A stretch of 64,000 nucleotides of DNA from assembly GCF_021462265.1 (NCBI RefSeq), contig NZ_JAJONF010000028.1, forward strand, positions 61,825 to 125,824, in the 5' to 3' direction. A program made the translations under genes and the position numbers. Position 1 is the stretch's first letter. Each line of letters opens with the position of its first letter. The stretch is from Streptomyces shenzhenensis (GTDB taxonomy: Bacteria; Actinomycetota; Actinomycetes; Streptomycetales; Streptomycetaceae). Positions 18,499 to 27,604 of this stretch are shown piece by piece. Under the pieces are notes generated by a model. The model saw nothing but the letters and a program-made list of their open reading frames with translations. It ran no database searches and was not told where the DNA came from.

Positions 18499-19575
18499 TT
18501 ACGCGGCCGCGAGCTTGGCGGCCGAGTCCGCGTCGACGCAGGCCTGGATCACCGCGTCGAGGTCGCCGTCCAGGACCTGGTCCAGGTTGTACGCCTTGAA
18601 GCCCACGCGGTGGTCCGAAATGCGATTCTCCGGGAAGTTGTACGTGCGGATCTTCTCGGAGCGGTCGACGGTGCGAACCTGGCTGCGACGGGCGTCGGCG
18701 GCCTCCTTCTCCGCCTCCTCCTGCGCCGCGGCAAGCAGCCTGGAGCGCAGGATACGCAGCGCCTGCTCCTTGTTCTGCAGCTGGCTCTTCTCGTTCTGGC
18801 AGGAGGCGACGACTCCGGTCGGCAGGTGCGTGATGCGCACCGCGGAGTCGGTGGTGTTGACGGACTGCCCGCCGGGACCGGAGGACCGGTAGACGTCGAT
18901 CCGGAGATCGTTCGGGTTGATCTCGACGTCGACCTCCTCCGCCTCCGGCGTGACGAGCACACCGGCCGCGGACGTGTGGATACGGCCCTGGGACTCGGTC
19001 GCCGGCACGCGCTGCACGCGGTGCACACCGCCCTCGTACTTCAGCCGCGCCCAGACACCCTGCCCGGGCTCGGTGGCGCCCTGCCCGCCCTTGGTCTTCA
19101 CGGCGACCTGGACGTCCTTGTAGCCGCCCAGTTCGGACTCGGTGGCGTCGATGATCTCGGTCTTCCAGCCGACGCGCTCGGCGTAGCGCAGGTACATGCG
19201 CAGCAGGTCGCCCGCGAACAGTGCCGACTCGTCGCCGCCGGCCCCCGCCTTGATCTCCAGGATGACGTCCTTGTCGTCGGACGGGTCCCGGGGCACGAGC
19301 AGCATCCGCAGCTTCTCGGTGAGCTCGTCGCGCTGCTTGTCCAGCTCCTTGGCCTCGGCGGCGAAGTCCGGGTCGTCGGCGGCCAGTTCACGCGCGGTCT
19401 CGATGTCGTCGCCGGTCTGCTTCCAGGAGCGGTACGTGGCGACGATCGGGGTGAGCTCGGCGTAGCGCTTGTTCAGCTTGCGCGCGTTGGCCTGGTCGGC
19501 GTGGACCGACGGGTCGGCGAGCTTCTTCTCCAGGTCTGCGTGCTCGACGACGAGTTCCTCGACGGCCTCGAACAT
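18499..19575 (-). CDS. prfA: Peptide chain release factor 1 (358 aa)
   Basis: RF1 ends translation at UAA and UAG. The codon-reading tripeptide PAT is at 191-193 (HRVQRVPATESQGR) and the peptidyl-tRNA hydrolysis motif GGQ at 235-237. The ATG start (MFEAVEELVVEH) gives the family length. Sequence further upstream belongs to the spacer after rpmE. A hairpin between rpmE and prfA suggests prfA can be partly uncoupled from rpmE. Confidence 0.97.
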   Translation of the reverse strand: MFEAVEELVVEHADLEKKLADPSVHADQANARKLNKRYAELTPIVATYRSWKQTGDDIETARELAADDPDFAAEAKELDKQRDELTEKLRMLLVPRDPSDDKDVILEIKAGAGGDESALFAGDLLRMYLRYAERVGWKTEIIDATESELGGYKDVQVAVKTKGGQGATEPGQGVWARLKYEGGVHRVQRVPATESQGRIHTSAAGVLVTPEAEEVDVEINPNDLRIDVYRSSGPGGQSVNTTDSAVRITHLPTGVVASCQNEKSQLQNKEQALRILRSRLLAAAQEEAEKEAADARRSQVRTVDRSEKIRTYNFPENRISDHRVGFKAYNLDQVLDGDLDAVIQACVDADSAAKLAAA

Positions 19576-19629
19576 TTTTGACTCCTGATACTGCTGCGGC
19601 GTGCGGAAGGGAAGGCGGGCGACCAAAAA

Positions 19630-19677
19630 CGCCGGTCCCGGGCACACCCCTCACGGGGGCGTGGCCGTGGACCGGCG
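19630..19677 (-). terminator. Hairpin between rpmE and prfA
   Basis: The 9-bp arms CGCCGGTCC (19630-19638) and GGACCGGCG (19669-19677) close a GC-rich loop with a second small dyad. It sits just after the rpmE stop and could terminate or attenuate transcription before prfA. Confidence 0.6.
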
Positions 19678-19689
19678 AAATGGAGCTCG

Positions 19690-19914
19690 CTACTTCTTGG
19701 AGCCGGCGGCAGCCTTGCCGAAGCGGGCCTCGAAGCGGGCCACACGGCCACCGGTGTCGAGGATCTTCTGCTTGCCCGTGTAGAACGGGTGGCACTCGGA
19801 GCAGACCTCGGCGCGGATGGTGCCGCTGGTGATCGTGCTACGGGTGGTGAACGACGCGCCACAGGTGCAGCTGACCTGCGTCTCGACGTACTCGGGGTGG
19901 ATCTCGCGCTTCAA
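19690..19914 (-). CDS. rpmE: 50S ribosomal protein L31, zinc-binding type (74 aa)
   Basis: The start is a TTG preceded by AGGAG at 5 nt (protein LKREIHPEYVETQVSC). An upstream in-frame start would add nine residues and is less likely. The four zinc-ligand cysteines are present (16, 18, 38 and 41: SCTCG and CSEC), so this is the C+ form, not the zinc-independent paralogue that Zur controls in Streptomyces. Length matches the family. It lies upstream of prfA and prmC. Confidence 0.95.
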   Translation of the reverse strand: MKREIHPEYVETQVSCTCGASFTTRSTITSGTIRAEVCSECHPFYTGKQKILDTGGRVARFEARFGKAAAGSKK

Positions 19915-20090
19915 GGTGTCTCCTAGGTATCGGGAGGGCACCGGGTCGCCTTCGCGGGCTTGCGGGGCGTGAACCGGGGCCGACGTATCAGTCTGCCAGG
20001 ACTGACCGCATCCCCCAAAACCGGGGGGCTTCGATCTTTATTCCGGGGCGTGGGGGGAGGCGGCGCCTAGGGGGGTGCCACGATTTCGTC

Positions 20091-20240
20091 GTGCGCGGGT
20101 GCCGGCCGTCGTGGGTTGTTCGCCCAGTTCCCCGCGCACCTTTCAGGGGCGTCAGCCGTAGCTCCCCTTCAGGAGCGCGGGGCTGTATCGATGTGCGGCT
20201 CCGCCGCGTGGGCGCCACCAGCCCCCACCCACCCGCACCC
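20091..20240. repeat. Dispersed streptomycete intergenic repeat with extended dyads
   Basis: The stretch carries the elements CAGTTCCCCGCGC, CTTTCAGGGGCG, GCGCGGGGCTGTATCGATG and TGCGGCTCCGCCGCGTGGGCGC in order. In outline this is a common intergenic family in Streptomyces genomes, able to fold into a long imperfect hairpin. It fills most of the 19,915-20,243 gap between the LCP gene and rpmE and may act as a terminator. No gene is seen in that gap. Confidence 0.65.
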
Positions 20241-20243
20241 GGA

Positions 20244-21359
20244 CTACGACGTCACGACCCCCTTGGCCTGCCCCGTCGCCGTCCCCTTCGTCGCGCCGGC
20301 CGGGATCGGCCGGTCGTTCTTCAGGGCCGTCCAGACCAGCTTGGCCTTCGCCTCGGCCACGATCACCCGGTTCGGGTTCGACGGGTCGTACTCGACCGGC
20401 ATCGTGACCATGCGCATGTTCTTGGAGCTGATGGACTTCAGGCCGTCCGCGAACCCGGTCAGGGAGCCGACCGAGCCGAGGTCGGAGTCGGTGGTGATCG
20501 TCTTCGTCCCGGTGTCGGCGAGGTCGTACAGCTTCTTCGGGCTGGTGAGGACGCCCACCTGGTCGACCTGCTTGACGAGGGCCTTGACGAACGCCTGCTG
20601 GAGCTGGATGCGGCCCAGGTCGGAGCCGTCGCCGACGCCGTGCCGGGTGCGCACGAGGCCGAGGGCCTGCCTGCCGTTCAGCTTGTGGGTGCCGGCCTTG
20701 AGGTCGAGGTGGCTCTCCCGGTCCTCGATCGCCTTCGTCGTGGTGACCTCGACCCCGCCGAGCTCGTCGATGAGCTTCCGGAAGCCGGAGAAGTCGACCT
20801 CCAGGTAGTGGTCCATCCGGATGCCGGTGACCGACTCGACGGTCTTGACCGCACAGGCCGCGCCGCCCGTGGAGTACGCGGAGTTGAACATCACGCCGCT
20901 CGCCGCGGGGTGGGTGGTGCCCTTCGCGTCGGTGCAGGAGGGGCGGTCGATCAGGGTGTCCCGGGGGACGGAGACCACGGCGGCCTTCTGGTGGCCCTTG
21001 TACACGTGGATGATCATCGCCGTGTCGGAGCGGGCACTGCCGTCGTCCGCGCCGCCGCCGAGCTCCTTGTTGGCGCCCGCGCGGGTGTCCGAGCCGAGGA
21101 CCAGGATGTTCTCGGAGCCGTTGTCCACCTTGGCGGGCCGGTCGCCGCCGAGCGCCTGGTTGATGTCGACGGTCCTGAGGTTGCCGTTGAGCTTGAAGTA
21201 CAGGTAGCCGACGCCGGTGCCGCCGAGGACGAGGATGCCGACGGCCGTCCAGGCCGTGACGAGGGCCGCCCTGTGGCCCGCCCCGCGGGGCCCGCGGCGG
21301 CGGGCTGCCTTCGTACCGGGCCCGGGTATGCCAGGACCTGGCGTGCTCTCGGCGGACAT
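20244..21359 (-). CDS. LytR-CpsA-Psr (LCP) family cell-wall glycopolymer ligase (371 aa)
   Basis: LCP proteins attach teichoic acid-like or other lipid-linked polymers to peptidoglycan outside the membrane. A cytosolic Pro/Arg-rich N-terminus is followed by one membrane segment (about residues 32-53, ALVTAWTAVGILVLGGTGVG). The LCP domain has ENILVLGSDTRAG near 84, ARSDTAMIIHV near 107, VVSVPRDTLID near 125, and the substrate-site Arg motif QALGLVRTRHGVGDGSDLGR. Length and topology are normal. It forms the first gene of the leftward block. The 218 bp before it contain the terminator of the protease gene. Confidence 0.94.
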   Translation of the reverse strand: MSAESTPGPGIPGPGTKAARRRGPRGAGHRAALVTAWTAVGILVLGGTGVGYLYFKLNGNLRTVDINQALGGDRPAKVDNGSENILVLGSDTRAGANKELGGGADDGSARSDTAMIIHVYKGHQKAAVVSVPRDTLIDRPSCTDAKGTTHPAASGVMFNSAYSTGGAACAVKTVESVTGIRMDHYLEVDFSGFRKLIDELGGVEVTTTKAIEDRESHLDLKAGTHKLNGRQALGLVRTRHGVGDGSDLGRIQLQQAFVKALVKQVDQVGVLTSPKKLYDLADTGTKTITTDSDLGSVGSLTGFADGLKSISSKNMRMVTMPVEYDPSNPNRVIVAEAKAKLVWTALKNDRPIPAGATKGTATGQAKGVVTS

Positions 21360-21501
21360 GGGCTCCCCTGTTCTCCTACGACTGCTCGCGTACCCCCTGC
21401 TTTCAGGGTCAGGCCCGGCGTACCAGGATCATCGGTGTGTACCGGACCATCGTCGCTCCGCCTGGTCAGACGGCGAAACCCGGGAAAGGGTTGCACAACG
21501 C

Positions 21502-21534
21502 GGTGTGCCCACCGCGTAGCGCGATGGGCACACC
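21502..21534 (-). terminator. Terminator hairpin of the protease gene
   Basis: A perfect 10-bp inverted repeat (GGTGTGCCCA 21502-21511 / TGGGCACACC 21525-21534) lies 43 nt after the protease stop codon. Confidence 0.7.
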
Positions 21535-21577
21535 TTGTCACCGGGCAAGTGCGGGCGAACCGCACTCACCAGGTGTT

Positions 21578-23410
21578 TCAGCCGAAGATGTCGTACTGCT
21601 GGAAACCGGTGCCGAGCGACTTCCTTGTGCCGAAGATCTCGCTGGTCCCCTTGCCGGTGCCCGGGTAGAGGTACAGCGTGCCGCCGGTGGTGCGCGCGAG
21701 CAGGTCGGCCTTGCCGTCGCCGGTCAGGTCGCCGACCGCGGCGAGGGTGTTGTAGCCGGTCCAGCCGGAGCGGACCTTCACACGGGCCGAGAAGAGACCG
21801 GTGCCCGACTTGCCGGTGCCCTTGTACAGGTACAGGTCGCCGCCGCTGCTCTTGCGGGCCAGCAGGTCGGCCTTGCCGTCGCCGTTGAAGTCGCCGACGC
21901 CGCGCAGCTGGTTGTACTGGCTCCAGCCGCTGCCGATGCGGACGCGGGCGGCGAAGGTGCCGTTGCCCTTGCCCGGGTAGAGCCACAGGACACCACTCGA
22001 GTCCTCGGAGAGGACGTCGGGCAGGTAGTCGCCGGTGAGGTCACCGGGGATCACCATGGCCTTGCGGGTCTTCCAGTTGGTGAAGAGCTTCGTCGTGACC
22101 CAGGAGCCGCTGGTCTGGGCGCTGTTCAGCGCGAAGTGGTCCCAGTAGACGTCACCGGTGGAGGACACCCGGTAGACCATGTCCTGGAAACCGTCCCGGT
22201 TGAGGTCGGCCTGCAGGATGACATTGACGCCGCTCCAGTCGCCCCAGGACTGGCGGGCGGCGAGCGAAGTGCCCTTGGAGTCCAGCTCGTAGCCGACCTT
22301 GGTGGACGACTTGCGGGCGAACAGGTCGGCCTTGCCGTCGGTGTAACTCAGGTTGCTGTCGGCGGTCTGCGCGTAGGCGGCACCGACGTAGGTGCTGACC
22401 TTCGTGAAGACTGCGTAGGCACCCGCGGCGACGCAGTCCTCGACGCCCCAGGAGACGACGCCGACGATCCGGCCGCCGACGACCAGCGGACCGCCGGAGT
22501 CACCGTTGCAGGTGGTCGTCGTGCCGGTGTCGCTGCCGGTGGCGGGCTTGCCCGCGCAGACCATGTGGCCCTTGACGAAGTCGGTGCTGCCGTAGGTGGC
22601 GGTGCAGGTGGCGTCCGAGTCGATCGGCAGCGTGGCCGTCTTCAGCGTCTCGGAGATGTCCTGCGTGGTGGAGCTGGTACGGCCCCAGCCGTAGACCTTG
22701 GCGGTCTGGGCGGCCGTGCCGGTGTACGACGCGGTGTCCGTGGACGTCGTCATACGGATCGGGGTGGCCTTGACGGGAGCCGCCAGGGTGAGCACCGCGA
22801 TGTCGTTGTTGGGAGCGCCGTTGGTCGACACGGTGTACGACGGGTGGTTCCACTGGCGCAGTACGGCGGTGGCGGTGCCGCCGTGCAGGTTGGCGGTGCC
22901 GTCGCTGTTGGTGGTGGGCAGCGAGGCGGTGCCGGTGACGACCGCGGAGTCCGTGGTGCTCCACTTGAAGCCCTTGACGCAGTGCGCGGCCGTAAGGATC
23001 TTCGTGGGCGAGATGACCGAGCCACCGCAGAAGAAGCCGACGTCGTCGCTGGTGCTGGTGGTGCCCTTGGTGTCGTAGTACCAGAGCTGCGCCATCCAGG
23101 GCGCCGCGGAGATGGTGGTCGTACCGCCACCGATGATCTTCGGCGAGACGGCGGAACCGCTCGCGGTGGATTTCGGCGTGGTCGTCGTACCGCTGTCGGC
23201 GGCGATCGCACGGGCGATCCGCTGGTTCAGGACGGCCTGCGACGGCGTGCTGACGGCCGGCTTGACCGTGGGCGCCGGCTGGGTGGCCGCGCTCGCGGAC
23301 GACGACATCAGCGCGGCGGCGACGGCCGCGGCGACCCCGGCCGCCGCGACGGGCAGCGCGAGCCGTATCCGGCGTCTGTGACGACCGCTCCCGGACGTGG
23401 GTGTATCCAC
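21578..23410 (-). CDS. Secreted trypsin-like serine protease with FG-GAP/VCBS repeats (610 aa)
   Basis: This extracellular S1-family endopeptidase is fused to a beta-propeller-like repeat region. A long twin-Arg/basic signal (RHRRRIRLALPVAAAGVAAAVAAALM, residues 10-35 in outline) is followed by a propeptide and the IIGGGTTT maturation site near 92. Catalytic residues are His143 (LTAAHC), Asp203 (NNDIAVL) and Ser305 (CNGDSGGPLV). From about 355 to the end, at least four FG-GAP repeats occur (DGKADLFARKS, DLNRDGFQDMVYR, DFNGDGKADLLARKS, DLTGDGKADLLART), each with a Ca-binding Asp loop. The GTG start follows GGGGGACTTAG. The repeats probably bind wall glycans or cations. Confidence 0.94.
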   Translation of the reverse strand: MDTPTSGSGRHRRRIRLALPVAAAGVAAAVAAALMSSSASAATQPAPTVKPAVSTPSQAVLNQRIARAIAADSGTTTTPKSTASGSAVSPKIIGGGTTTISAAPWMAQLWYYDTKGTTSTSDDVGFFCGGSVISPTKILTAAHCVKGFKWSTTDSAVVTGTASLPTTNSDGTANLHGGTATAVLRQWNHPSYTVSTNGAPNNDIAVLTLAAPVKATPIRMTTSTDTASYTGTAAQTAKVYGWGRTSSTTQDISETLKTATLPIDSDATCTATYGSTDFVKGHMVCAGKPATGSDTGTTTTCNGDSGGPLVVGGRIVGVVSWGVEDCVAAGAYAVFTKVSTYVGAAYAQTADSNLSYTDGKADLFARKSSTKVGYELDSKGTSLAARQSWGDWSGVNVILQADLNRDGFQDMVYRVSSTGDVYWDHFALNSAQTSGSWVTTKLFTNWKTRKAMVIPGDLTGDYLPDVLSEDSSGVLWLYPGKGNGTFAARVRIGSGWSQYNQLRGVGDFNGDGKADLLARKSSGGDLYLYKGTGKSGTGLFSARVKVRSGWTGYNTLAAVGDLTGDGKADLLARTTGGTLYLYPGTGKGTSEIFGTRKSLGTGFQQYDIFG

Positions 23411-23496
23411 CTAAGTCCCCCCCTCGGGATAAGGAGTTCGTGATTCGGTCAATTGACCGAAGGCGCGATCGTACATCGGAGAAGGAACACGAAGGA

Positions 23497-23523
23497 CCGC
23501 CCCCCGCGTCTTTCGGGGGGCGG
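23497..23523 (-). terminator. GC hairpin after the FG-GAP gene
   Basis: The inverted repeat CCGCCCCCCG (23497-23506) / CGGGGGGCGG (23514-23523), with flanking GGA/ACC extension, lies 50 nt downstream of the FG-GAP pseudogene and ends its transcript before the protease gene. Confidence 0.7.
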
Positions 23524-23574
23524 ACCTCTTCTCGTCCCGGGATGATCGGGGCTACGCGGCCGTGGAGCCGTCGC

Positions 23575-24546
23575 TCACCGAGCGGACATGCCGAACCGGA
23601 GCCGGCGGCCGGGAGGCCACCTGTGCCCGGTGCGCAGGTGGTGACCGGCTGTGCGGTGCCTCCGGTCACGTTCGCCCACGGCATCGCGTAGAGCGAGCCG
23701 TAGGCGCCCGGTCCATAGGGCATACCGATGTAGAAATTGGCCCGCGTGCCGTACAGGCTGGTGCCCGCCGCCTGTGCGGCGGTCGGCGTTCCCGGCAGGC
23801 CGGAGCTGTTGCCGGCCTCCACCCACCGGTCGGCGGCACCCGGAGTGCCGCGCAGACCGAAGACCTGCACCGCACCCGCGTCGGCAACCGTGCCGATGTC
23901 CTCGCCCGGCACGCCGACGGCCACCACCAGACTCTCGTCGGTCGCGGTCGCCCCCGGAGCCCGGTTGCCGAGAGCGACCTGTGCGCCCATGCGGTCCCCG
24001 GATTCCGAGGACGCGGTGAGGATGCCTTCGGAGCCCATGCCCTGTTCGAGGTGGAGTGCCGCCTTGCCGGTACCGAGACCTCCGGAGGCTTCCGTAGATC
24101 GCGTCCACGGTGCCGGCGTCCGTCGCGCTGCCGACGTCCTCACGGGAGGTGCCGACGACCAGGTCGGTGCAGCCGCCCTTGGTGTAGTCCACGGTGGCGA
24201 GGGAGTCGCCGAAGCAGTCGTTCGGCTCGGCGTCGCCGGGCACCGATGCGAGGCCCTGGTTCAGCTCCGACGTGCCCTTGCCACCGCCGTAGACGACGCG
24301 TACGAGACCGGCCTTGGCATCACCGCTGACGGTCGCCTCCGGATCGGCGACGGCCATGTCCTCCTTTTTGTCGCAGTTGAAGTCACTGCCGGTCGTCGCT
24401 GGCTGAACGGTCACGCCGAGCGCCTGGGCGACGTCGATGCGGGGCGCGTCGGCGCCCGTGTAGGCGACGGTCTTTCCGCTAGCAATGGTGAATGATCGAG
24501 GGATCGGCGCAGACGCTGGATCAACTCTTACCGATTTCACAACCAC
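23575..24546 (-). pseudogene. FG-GAP (integrin alpha-like) repeat protein, frameshifted twice and lacking a signal peptide
   Basis: The first frame encodes FG-GAP repeats (SDFNCDKKEDMAVADPEATV, GDAKAGLVRVVYGG, GTVDAIYG). Near 24,095 homology moves to another frame (TEASGGLGTGKAALHLEQG, GDRMGAQVALGN, DESLVVAVGVPGEDIG, DAGAVQVFGLRGT, SLYGTRANFYIGMPYG). Near 23,600 the original frame returns for the short end RFGMSAR, which resembles the usual end of such proteins. The N-terminus has no signal peptide, although relatives are secreted, and its usual start may be lost against the divergent lipoprotein gene. The first shift changes the frame and the second restores it. Decay or sequencing error are both possible. 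Confidence 0.8.
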
Positions 24547-24667
24547 CAGAAAGCAGTGCCACTTTCCTGGGGCAGGGAAAACCGGCCATCAACTGAACGC
24601 GAGCAGCCCCTGCAAATGAGTACGCGCACTCATGCACGGCGCGGGGTGACGGCCGGAGACTGCGCGC

Positions 24668-25336
24668 ATGACACCCATTACTGCACCCGTCAGCACGTTC
24701 ACCCAACCCCGGCGCGCCCTGGCGGCCGCGGCCCTCGCAGCTCTGGCGCTCACCGGTTGTGGCAGTGACGGGTTGGGTGGCAGTGGGACAGCGAGTGGGC
24801 CGGCGGGCGCCGGCGCCAAGGTGAGTGCCACCCCCTCGACCGCCGAGCAGGCGGCGTTCGTGGCGATGCTCGACAAGGTCGCGCAGCCGTGTTCCTCGAC
24901 CGGGGCCCCGTCCGGGCCCACCGACAAGGAACCGACCGGTCCGCAAGGGGACCCCAGCCTCCCCCCTGGCGGGACGCCCCCGGCTGAACCGATCGAGCCC
25001 GGCGCACCCACGGAACCGGGTGCGCGGTTGAGTGAGCGCGATCGGTGTGCGAGCGTCCAGCACGAGCAGCGCATCATCCAGGCGCTGCAGGAAGTCTCGG
25101 AACCCACCCCAGCCAAGGTTCGCAAGAGCTTGAACCGCCTCGGCTATGTCGACGAGCGCATCCACGATCTCAAGCACGACGGCAGGACCACGCGCTTCTA
25201 CCTCGACCTGCGCGAGAACGGCGGTCGGCTCTGCGAGGCAGGCGTCGCGGCGGGCGAGGAGACGGATGTCACCCCGTGCATGGGTCCCGCCACCGGATCG
25301 TTCTCAGCCAAGGACCTGTTGTCCGGCCGGAAATGA
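24668..25336 (+). CDS. Hypothetical lipoprotein (222 aa)
   Basis: The N-terminus is a lipoprotein signal with lipobox LALTGCG (Cys about residue 31), so the protein is anchored outside the membrane. A Gly/Pro/Ser-rich linker (to about 115) leads to a C-terminal domain with LSERDRCASVQHEQRIIQALQE, VRKSLNRLGYVDERI and the Cys-containing ENGGRLCEAGVAAGEETDVTPCMG. The four Cys residues after the lipobox (CSST, CASV, LCEA, PCMG) may form disulfides. No family was recognised. It is divergent from the FG-GAP pseudogene and convergent with rho. Confidence 0.8.
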   Translation: MTPITAPVSTFTQPRRALAAAALAALALTGCGSDGLGGSGTASGPAGAGAKVSATPSTAEQAAFVAMLDKVAQPCSSTGAPSGPTDKEPTGPQGDPSLPPGGTPPAEPIEPGAPTEPGARLSERDRCASVQHEQRIIQALQEVSEPTPAKVRKSLNRLGYVDERIHDLKHDGRTTRFYLDLRENGGRLCEAGVAAGEETDVTPCMGPATGSFSAKDLLSGRK

Positions 25337-25490
25337 TCGCTTGAGGAACACCACAAATGCGGGACGCCGACCGCTCCCGCTCCCGCGACCGGCTCTTTTA
25401 TCCAAGTAAGCGGAGGAAAAGAAACCGGATTGGTGTGACTGGTATCACTACATCGGACGAGCCCTCTCGGAGGCGCCAGACGAGCAACAC

Positions 25491-25529
25491 AAAGGGTCGC
25501 CCCCTGCGCTTTGCGAGGGGCGACCCTTT
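25491..25529. terminator. Bidirectional terminator between the lipoprotein gene and rho
   Basis: A perfect 13-bp stem (AAAGGGTCGCCCC 25491-25503 / GGGGCGACCCTTT 25517-25529) ends in A/T runs on both sides. It lies 20 nt after the rho stop and 155 nt after the lipoprotein stop, and is suited to both. Confidence 0.85.
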
Positions 25530-25549
25530 GCTTTACTTCACGACAGCGA

Positions 25550-27604
25550 TCAGTCGCCGTTACCCGGCGTCGGCGTCGTCTTCTGAATCTGCATCAGGAA
25601 CTCGGCGTTCGACTTCGTCTGCTTCATCTTGTCGAGGAGCAGTTCGACCGCCTGCTGCTGGTCGAGGGCGTGCAGCACCCGGCGCAGCTTCCAGACGATG
25701 GCGAGCTCGTCGGGGGCGAGCAGGATCTCTTCCTTACGGGTGCCGGACGCGTCCACGTCCACCGCCGGGAAGATGCGCTTGTCGGCGAGCTTGCGGTCGA
25801 GCTTGAGCTCGGCGTTGCCGGTGCCCTTGAACTCCTCGAAGATCACCTCGTCCATGCGGGACCCGGTGTCCACCAGCGCGGTGGCGAGGATGGTCAGCGA
25901 GCCGCCGTCCTCGATGTTGCGGGCCGCGCCGAAGAAGCGCTTCGGCGGGTACAGGGCCGTCGAGTCGACACCACCGGACAGGATGCGGCCGGAGGCCGGC
26001 GCCGCGAGGTTGTACGCACGGCCCAGACGCGTGATCGAGTCGAGCAGCACGACGACGTCGTGGCCCAGCTCCACCAGACGCTTGGCGCGCTCGATGGCGA
26101 GCTCGGCGACCGTGGTGTGGTCCTCGGCCGGGCGGTCGAAGGTCGAGGAGATGACCTCGCCCTTGACCGACCGCTGCATGTCGGTGACCTCTTCCGGACG
26201 CTCGTCGACGAGGACGACCATCAGGTGGCACTCGGGGTTGTTGTGGGTGATCGCGTTGGCGATCGCCTGCATGATCATGGTCTTGCCGGTCTTCGGCGGG
26301 GCCACGATCAGACCGCGCTGGCCCTTGCCGATCGGCGACACGAGGTCGATGATCCGGGTGGTCAGCACGCCCGGGTCGGTCTCCAGGCGGAGCCGGTCCT
26401 GCGGGTAGAGCGGGGTCAGCTTGTTGAACTCCGGGCGGCCGCGGCCGTGTTCGGGCGCCATGCCGTTGACGGAGTCGAGGCGGACCAGCGCGTTGAACTT
26501 CTCGCGCCGCTCGCCTTCCTTGGGCTGACGGACCGCGCCGGTGACGTGGTCGCCCTTGCGCAGGCCGTTCTTGCGGACCTGGGCGAGGGAGACGTACACG
26601 TCGTTCGGGCCGGGCAGGTAGCCCGAGGTCCGGATGAACGCGTAGTTGTCGAGGATGTCGAGGATGCCCGCGACGGGGATCAGGACGTCGTCCTCGGCGA
26701 GTTGCGGCTCGGCGCCGCCGATCTCGTCACGGCCACGGCGGCCGCGGCGGTCCCGGTAGCGGCCCCGGCGGCCGCGGCGGCCGCCCTCGAAGTCGTCGTC
26801 GTCCTGCGGACCGGCGTTACGGTCACGGTCCTGGCGGCCGCCACCCTGCTGCTGCGGCTGCTGCTGCTGCTGCTGACGGTCCTGGCGCTCCGAACGGTCC
26901 TGCCGGCCACCCTGGCCGGCCTGGCCGCCGCCCTGCTGCTGTTCGTCGCCCTTGTTGCGCCGGTCGCGGTCACGGCCGCGGTCACGGCGGTCACGGCGGC
27001 CCCGGCCGTCGTCGCCGGCGTCGGCCCTGGCCTCGCCCTGCTGCTGGGGCTGCGCGGACGTCTCGCTCTTCGCCTCGGCGGTGATGGTCTCGGCGCCGGT
27101 GGCGGTGGGGCTGCCCGCCTCGGCGGTGGCCCGGCGGCGGCGGCGCTCGGCGGGCACGTCGTCGACGGCGCGCTCGGCCTCGCCCGCGCGGGTGCCGCCG
27201 GCCGGCTGGCCGGGGATCTCGATCTGCTGCTGGGCCACGGCCTTCTCGGCGGGCGCCTCGGCGGGCTGCTCCGCCTTCTTCTCGGCGTCGTCGCCCGTGC
27301 GGGCCTTGGAGGTGGCGCGGCGCTTCGGCTTGGTCTCGGTGGCCGCCTCGGCCTTGGCGGGGGCTCCCCCGCCGGCCTGGGCCTCCTTGATGACCTCGAT
27401 CAGCTGGCTCTTGCGCATGCGCGCGGTGCCCCTGATGCCGAGGCCGGATGCGACCTGCTGAAGCTCGGCCAGCACCATGCCCTCGAGGCCGGTACCGCGG
27501 CGCCGCCGGGAGCCGGCACCGGAGGCAGGCGCGGAGGCGTCCGTGGCGGGCGCGGCAGCGGTCTCCTCGACACGTGCGCCCATCAGATCGGTGGTGTCGC
27601 TCAC
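25550..27604 (-). CDS. rho: Transcription termination factor Rho (684 aa)
   Basis: Rho is a hexameric RNA helicase that ends transcription. The SAP-like N-terminal part (VLAELQQVASGLGIRGTARMRKSQLIEVIKEA, about 44-76 in outline) is followed by a roughly 200-residue insertion that is very rich in Arg, Gln, Asp and Gly, including a QQQQQQPQQQ tract. The cold-shock RNA-binding domain follows (VAGILDILDNYAFIRTSGY), then the RecA-like motor with P-loop APPKTGKT (about 430-438) and DSITRLGRAYN. Such insertions are characteristic of actinobacterial Rho and add RNA-binding capacity. The GTG start follows GGAAGGA. Confidence 0.97.
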   Translation of the reverse strand: MSDTTDLMGARVEETAAAPATDASAPASGAGSRRRRGTGLEGMVLAELQQVASGLGIRGTARMRKSQLIEVIKEAQAGGGAPAKAEAATETKPKRRATSKARTGDDAEKKAEQPAEAPAEKAVAQQQIEIPGQPAGGTRAGEAERAVDDVPAERRRRRATAEAGSPTATGAETITAEAKSETSAQPQQQGEARADAGDDGRGRRDRRDRGRDRDRRNKGDEQQQGGGQAGQGGRQDRSERQDRQQQQQQPQQQGGGRQDRDRNAGPQDDDDFEGGRRGRRGRYRDRRGRRGRDEIGGAEPQLAEDDVLIPVAGILDILDNYAFIRTSGYLPGPNDVYVSLAQVRKNGLRKGDHVTGAVRQPKEGERREKFNALVRLDSVNGMAPEHGRGRPEFNKLTPLYPQDRLRLETDPGVLTTRIIDLVSPIGKGQRGLIVAPPKTGKTMIMQAIANAITHNNPECHLMVVLVDERPEEVTDMQRSVKGEVISSTFDRPAEDHTTVAELAIERAKRLVELGHDVVVLLDSITRLGRAYNLAAPASGRILSGGVDSTALYPPKRFFGAARNIEDGGSLTILATALVDTGSRMDEVIFEEFKGTGNAELKLDRKLADKRIFPAVDVDASGTRKEEILLAPDELAIVWKLRRVLHALDQQQAVELLLDKMKQTKSNAEFLMQIQKTTPTPGNGD

